This document shows, piece by piece, positions 29,061-32,838 of a stretch of DNA of 32,838 nucleotides; the stretch's first letter is position 1, and every line of letters begins with the position of its first letter. Both the position numbers and the translations under genes were made by a program. The stretch comes from a virus: the IMG/VR virus record IMGVR_UViG_3300043446_001863, positions 1 through 32,838 of that record. One strand, written 5' to 3'. The notes below the pieces were generated by a model. It worked only from the letters and a program-made list of their open reading frames with translations, was not told the DNA's origin and ran no database searches.

Positions 29061-29346
29061 AGCATGGGAACGCACAAAGTAAGCACACGCAACAGACCCT
29101 CCAGTTGAAACAAGGAAGGTTCACGGATTGTTTATGTCTAACTCCGCTACAAACGCTGGAGGCATAAACACTGACAGGCGTACCGTCGGGTGTTGGTGTA
29201 CCCACAGGACCCCTTGGATGCAACTATGGGGGCGTCAAGCAACAACGTATTACCTATGCACACGCACATCTCACCCCATGTGGACCATTACCCCTCCCAC
29301 CCCGGGGTATCTTTTGGCTTCTCTAAATTTTTTTCTTTGAGTTATA

Positions 29347-29382
29347 GGAAGCCAATAGCTCCTTGCGTCGCTATTAGCTTCC
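29347..29382. repeat. 13-bp inverted repeat
   Basis: GGAAGCCAATAGC (29347-29359) and GCTATTAGCTTCC (29370-29382), one mismatch, 10-nt loop. Could be a protein-binding site (for example for packaging or transcription control) or an RNA hairpin in the late leader. Confidence 0.6.
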
Positions 29383-29430
29383 ACTTGTGTTCCTATGCAT
29401 GTGTACACAGAAACACTAGGGGTGGTGTGT

Positions 29431-29493
29431 ACAGTGGATTTACAAAATCAAACACTGTGGTCACAATCTAGACAGGCTGGGATACTTTCCCAG
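29431..29493 (+). repeat. two hairpins in the late leader
   Basis: First: ACAGTG/CACTGT enclosing GATTT/AAATC (29431-29458). Second: CTGGGA/TCCCAG (29477-29493). They come directly before the terminator at 29507. Confidence 0.55.
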
Positions 29494-29506
29494 AGTGATT
29501 CACAAG

Positions 29507-29529
29507 CCAACCTCTGGGTTGGTTTTTTT
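29507..29529 (+). terminator. terminator just before the small terminase gene
   Basis: CCAACC-TCTG-GGTTGG followed by seven T residues. It lies about 20 nt before the TerS start codon, so any transcript arriving from the left would stop here unless antiterminated. Confidence 0.75.
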
Positions 29530-29551
29530 ATTTGGAGAGAGAGAGATCGCA

Positions 29552-29791
29552 ATGGCTGCGAGAAAGAACAAGATCCGTCACGATGAAGACACCCGCAAGA
29601 AGATTCAGGCGGCGTACTACATCAATGAACTGCATGCGCATGTCGCAGGCGCTAAGGTCTTGTCGCCTTCTCAGATTCAAGCCGCCAAGATTCTCCTCGA
29701 CAAGTCGCTGCCTAACCTATCTGATGTGAAGTTGGATACAGGGGCGCAAGGCATTACCTTCAACCTCAACGTGCCGAAGTCCGGTGACTGA
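29552..29791 (+). CDS. terS: small terminase subunit
   Basis: A 79-residue protein (MAARKNKIRHDEDTRKKIQA...). The basic N terminus is followed by a helical segment with LSPSQIQAAKILLDKSLPNL, which resembles small terminases of podoviruses, and a beta tail (GITFNLNVPKS). It would recognise the packaging site and bring in TerL. ATG at 29552 follows GGAGAGAGAGAG; the longer frame is rejected. It overlaps the TerL start by 8 nt. Confidence 0.82.
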   Translation: MAARKNKIRHDEDTRKKIQAAYYINELHAHVAGAKVLSPSQIQAAKILLDKSLPNLSDVKLDTGAQGITFNLNVPKSGD

Positions 29792-31232
29792 AGTAGCAGA
29801 TCAAAACGAAGTTATCAGCTATAGCCCACCGGGCGCTCAAGCTGCGAAGTTCCACGCTCATGATGGATTTGTTCGTGGCTTGATGGGTCCTGTTGGATCC
29901 GGCAAATCTTCCTCCTGCTGTGTTGAGATCGTTTCACGAGCCTTGCGACAAGAGCCTTGGTATGACGGTGTGCGCCGCAGCCGCTGGGCTGTGATTCGTA
30001 ACACCTACCCTGAGTTGAAGTCGACCACCATCAAAACGTGGGAGACATGGTTTCCTTCGAATGTCGCACCAATTCGCTGGGACACCCCAATCACTTCGAC
30101 GATGATCATTGACGACATCGGCGATGGGACGTCAATGGAACTGGAAGTTTTGTTCTTGGCGCTTGATAAACCTTCAGAGACCGGCAAGCTCCGCTCTCTG
30201 GAACTTACTGGAGCGTGGATCAATGAAGCTTCTGAGATTCCTAAAGAAATTTTTGACATGGTCACGCAGCGGGTCGGACGATACCCAAGCAAGATCAAAG
30301 GCGGTCCTAGCTGGAGTGGCGTCATCCTTGACACAAACCCCCCAGACGACGACCACTGGTACTACAAAATTGCCGAAGAAGACACCCCAGACGGATGGGG
30401 ATTCTGGCGTCAAGCCGGCGGTCTCTACAAAGAAGGCGAAGAGTACAAACCAAACCCGGAAGCGGAAAACATCGACAACCTCCCGGGTGGTCACCAGTAC
30501 TACCTCAACCAAGTAGGCGCAAAGACAGACGACTGGATCAATGTCTTCCTGCTTGGAAACTACGGTACGACTTCAGACGGCAAGCCTGTCTACCCAGAAT
30601 TCAATGACAAGGTTCATGTGTCCAAAGAAAAGATTGAACCCATCCGTGGGCTTCCAATCATTCTTGGCTGGGACTTTGGTCTCACCCCTGCCTGCGTGAT
30701 CGCTCAGATGACGGCGCGTGGTCAGTTAATTATTTTGAGGGAGCTTGTGTCGCAAGACATGGGTATCCGTCAGTTCGCCAACGACATCGTCAAGCCAGTC
30801 TTGATGAACGAGTTTGGCGGTTTCCTGCGGTTCTCTGCCGGCGACCCTGCCGGTTCTATCCGTGCGCAGACGGACGAGAGAACCTGCTTCCAAGAGCTGC
30901 TTGAATGCGGTATCCCCACGGAGCCTGCCAACACCAACGACTGGATCCCCCGCCGTGAATCGGTGGCGTTCTTCCTGACTCGTATGGCGGATGGTATGCC
31001 CGGATTCATTTTGGATCCGAGCTGTCGCGAATTGCGCCGAGGCTTCAATGGTCGCTATCGCTACGAGCGTTTGAAAACGTCTGGTCCGGCTAGATTCCGT
31101 GACCGCCCAATTAAGGACGACAGCTCCCACATTCAGGATGCGTTGCAGTACGCTTGCTTGCGGATCAGATCCGGTCTGAATCCAGTGAGAGCGCGTTCAG
31201 TTCGCACTTCATCTAACAAAGGCTGGACATGA
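29784..31232 (+). CDS. terL: large terminase subunit (packaging ATPase and nuclease)
   Basis: A 482-residue protein with GTG start inside the end of TerS. ATPase domain: Walker A GPVGSGKS (residues 35-42), adenine-side RNTYPELKSTTIKTW, Walker B-like LTGAWINEASEIP, where an Asn precedes the catalytic Glu. Nuclease domain: ILGWDFGLTPACVI (first Asp), DPAGSIRAQTDE (second), DDSSHIQDALQYA (third). All catalytic motifs are present at normal spacing. It pumps and cuts phage DNA at the portal. The ATGA overlap with the portal gene fits one packaging operon. Confidence 0.96.
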   Translation: MTEVADQNEVISYSPPGAQAAKFHAHDGFVRGLMGPVGSGKSSSCCVEIVSRALRQEPWYDGVRRSRWAVIRNTYPELKSTTIKTWETWFPSNVAPIRWDTPITSTMIIDDIGDGTSMELEVLFLALDKPSETGKLRSLELTGAWINEASEIPKEIFDMVTQRVGRYPSKIKGGPSWSGVILDTNPPDDDHWYYKIAEEDTPDGWGFWRQAGGLYKEGEEYKPNPEAENIDNLPGGHQYYLNQVGAKTDDWINVFLLGNYGTTSDGKPVYPEFNDKVHVSKEKIEPIRGLPIILGWDFGLTPACVIAQMTARGQLIILRELVSQDMGIRQFANDIVKPVLMNEFGGFLRFSAGDPAGSIRAQTDERTCFQELLECGIPTEPANTNDWIPRRESVAFFLTRMADGMPGFILDPSCRELRRGFNGRYRYERLKTSGPARFRDRPIKDDSSHIQDALQYACLRIRSGLNPVRARSVRTSSNKGWT

Positions 31233-32838
31233 GTATTGTTTTGGCAAAACCACCCATTGAGGTAGAAGTATCCGCCGAAGAGCAAAAAGGCTCTGGGCTG
31301 GAGTTTGCCGAGGTTGCTCTGGCTGCGTACATCCACCAATGCTGGGATCGTGCCAAGTTTTCCAAACAAGAACTCACTGAGCGTCTGCTCAAGTGCGAGC
31401 GCCAGCGTCGTGGCGTCTACGACCCTGACAAGGCGAAAGACATTGCCGCCACCGGTGGCTCAGACATTTACATGCGTCTGACGGACATCAAGTGCCGTGC
31501 AGCCGCCAGCTGGATCAAGGATGTGATGAGCGTTTCTAACGAGCGCCCATTTGACTTGACCCCATCCAAAGAGCCTTCACTGCCTCCAGAGATCAAGATG
31601 TCAATCATCGATCTGGTTCGCCACGAAGCTCAGGAATACCTTGCACAAGGCGCTTCCATTCACCCAGAAGCTTTCCGCACTCGCCTCGAGCAAGTGCATG
31701 ACGAGGTGATGCAAAAGCTCCGCGCAGAAGCGCGAGACAACGCAAAGCGCATGCGCGACAAGATCGACGACCAGATGTCCTCTGGTAAGTTTGATGACGC
31801 CTTCAAGGACTTCATCGATGACTTTGTCACCTACCCCACTGCGATCCTCAAGGGTCCAATCGTCTATCGCCGCAAGCGCATGGAATGGGGTCCCAACTTC
31901 GCGCCCATCGTCATCACTGACTTTGTGCGTGAGTTCCGCCGTGTGTCTCCATACGACATCTATCCCTCACCCAACAGCAGCGGTCCAAACGACGGCTGGT
32001 TGATTGAGCGTCACCGCCTGAGTCGCGGCGAGTTGGAATCGATGCGTGGCGTACCCGGCTACAACGACGAGAACATCGATCAAGTTCTTACTCGCTTTGG
32101 CGAGACAGGCTTCCGTAATTGGCTCATGGGAGACCAAGAGCGAGACAACCTAGAAGGCAAGCCACACAGCCGTTTGTACAACGACGCTGTGATTGAGGCG
32201 TTGGAATTCTGGGGTTCTGTTTCTGGTGACAAACTCATTGAGTGGGGCATCAAAGACAAGAGCATCAAGTCTCACAAAGAGTATGAAGTAAATGCTTGGA
32301 TGATCGGCGCATACGTCATCAAGGCAATTATCAATCCTGATCCATTGGGTCGTCGTCCATACGACATCGCTCAGTGGAACGAGATCCCGGGCGCATTCTG
32401 GGGCGGCGCACTTGCCGAACAGATGCGTGACATTCAAACCATGTGCAACGCTTCGGCGCGCGCGCTGGCAAACAACATGGGCGTTGCATCCGGACCCCAA
32501 GTTGAGGTTACTGTTGACCGACTGCCAGATGGGGAAGATGTTACGTCCATCTATCCTTGGAAGATCTGGCAGACCACAACGGACCGCACGGGTGGTGGTC
32601 AGCCGGCGGTCCGTTTCTTCCAACCGGACATGAACGCTCAAGTCCTGATGGGCGTGTATGCCCAGTTTGCCAAACAGGCAGACGAAGTGACCGGCATCCC
32701 CAATTACGTTTACGGCTCGTCCGGCGTATCTGGCGCTGGTCGCACAGCCTCTGGTCTGTCCATGTTGATGGACAACGCAGCCAAGGGCATCAAGCAATCC
32801 ATTGCTTCAATCGACAAAGTTTTGTCTGGCGTGGTGTC
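31229..32838 (+). CDS. portal protein, cut by the window edge
   Basis: The first 536 residues (MSIVLAKPPIEVEVSAEEQK...) of a gene open to the right edge. It starts with an ATGA overlap on TerL, the usual place of the portal gene. Features: a helical N terminus with SDIYMRLTDIKCRAAASWIK, a beta-rich wing (YRRKRMEWGPNFAPIVITDF), VSPYDIYPSPNSSGPNDGWL, and late in the visible part ADEVTGIPNYVYGSSGVSGA followed by GRTASGLSMLMDNAAKGIKQ, a block typical of podovirus-type portal proteins. It would form the dodecameric DNA gate and TerL dock. Confidence 0.9.
   Translation, partial: MSIVLAKPPIEVEVSAEEQKGSGLEFAEVALAAYIHQCWDRAKFSKQELTERLLKCERQRRGVYDPDKAKDIAATGGSDIYMRLTDIKCRAAASWIKDVMSVSNERPFDLTPSKEPSLPPEIKMSIIDLVRHEAQEYLAQGASIHPEAFRTRLEQVHDEVMQKLRAEARDNAKRMRDKIDDQMSSGKFDDAFKDFIDDFVTYPTAILKGPIVYRRKRMEWGPNFAPIVITDFVREFRRVSPYDIYPSPNSSGPNDGWLIERHRLSRGELESMRGVPGYNDENIDQVLTRFGETGFRNWLMGDQERDNLEGKPHSRLYNDAVIEALEFWGSVSGDKLIEWGIKDKSIKSHKEYEVNAWMIGAYVIKAIINPDPLGRRPYDIAQWNEIPGAFWGGALAEQMRDIQTMCNASARALANNMGVASGPQVEVTVDRLPDGEDVTSIYPWKIWQTTTDRTGGGQPAVRFFQPDMNAQVLMGVYAQFAKQADEVTGIPNYVYGSSGVSGAGRTASGLSMLMDNAAKGIKQSIASIDKVLSGVV

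Larger units (their letters stand above)
28870..29551. other. gene-free control region between accessory and late genes
   Basis: About 680 nt with no credible gene: the open frames here lack ribosome sites and known features. It holds a hairpin at 28917-28946, a row of small stem-loops (about 28988-29060), a 13-bp inverted repeat (29347-29382), hairpins at 29431-29458 and 29477-29493, and a terminator (29507-29529). Divergent transcription (accessory genes left, packaging genes right) should start here, but I find no convincing sigma70 promoter. A pac or cos site is also expected near TerS. Confidence 0.65.

Noticed and set aside
28987-29223. 78-codon - strand frame over the stem-loop row
   Set aside because: Its sequence is dictated by the palindromes, and it has no ribosome site or motif.
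29128-29471. Two + strand open frames in the control region
   Set aside because: They have no ribosome site, an odd composition and overlap the inverted repeats; the region looks regulatory.
32150-32797. 215-codon open frame on the - strand
   Set aside because: It is the reverse shadow of the portal gene, whose own frame carries recognisable portal motifs.

Overview
The window reads as part of the genome of a temperate, podovirus-like tailed phage in its free (unintegrated) or circularly permuted form. The evidence is a small terminase, large terminase and portal series at the right end, a 3091-residue polyvalent virion protein at the left end, a tyrosine integrase beside an attP site, a CI-like repressor, and phage replication and recombination genes. 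The attP core (9454-9498) is a perfect 3' half of a tRNA-Asn gene (GTT anticodon loop through CCA). From memory its sequence looks like that of Burkholderiales, so I infer a betaproteobacterial host. Phage genes lie on both sides of the core, so it is attP rather than attL or attR. Heads, tail and lysis genes would lie outside the window, between the portal (right edge) and the giant protein (left edge).

Layout. (1) 1-9336, + strand: the tail of an unknown gene, then the giant polyvalent protein. (2) 9337-10694: attP, a terminator, and the integrase on the - strand with its own sigma70-type promoter. (3) 10702-15772, - strand: one tightly packed operon of 17 genes, mostly joined by ATGA, GTGA or TGATG overlaps. 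It starts from a strong promoter at 15817-15845 and encodes an ERF single-strand annealing protein, an SSB-like protein, a PD-(D/E)XK nuclease with four cysteines, an excisionase-like HTH protein, a NrdR-like zinc ribbon, DUF3310 and MazG-like proteins, and then small unknown and membrane proteins. (4) 15773-16793: the lysogeny switch (repressor, operators, promoters) and a 15-bp iteron array that looks like a replication origin. (5) 16794-20914, + strand: a T7 gp4-like primase-helicase followed by an overlapping set of nuclease genes (HNH-like, PD-(D/E)XK, RusA) and small proteins. (6) 21110-28869, - strand: about 20 small accessory genes, including a DUF932 protein, broken up by hairpins. 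(7) 28870-29551: a gene-free, hairpin-rich control region. (8) 29552-end, + strand: TerS, TerL and the portal protein.

How it works together. Repressor binding at the palindromes around 15789-15808 and 16481-16502 would silence both early arms. The left arm supplies recombination (ERF, SSB, nuclease), nucleotide metabolism and possibly the recombination directionality factor. The right arm supplies replication (iteron origin, primase-helicase) and junction resolution (RusA). The late operon starts with packaging genes behind a structured leader that contains a terminator.

The least explained features are: a recurrent hairpin, 20-bp element and start-codon cassette found four times in the accessory region, one copy apparently empty; the iteron array that is also an in-frame ORF; a 16-bp perfect inverted repeat with one copy in the attP arm and the other under the int promoter; a row of small stem-loops before the packaging genes; and two HExxxH peptidase-like segments in the giant virion protein.
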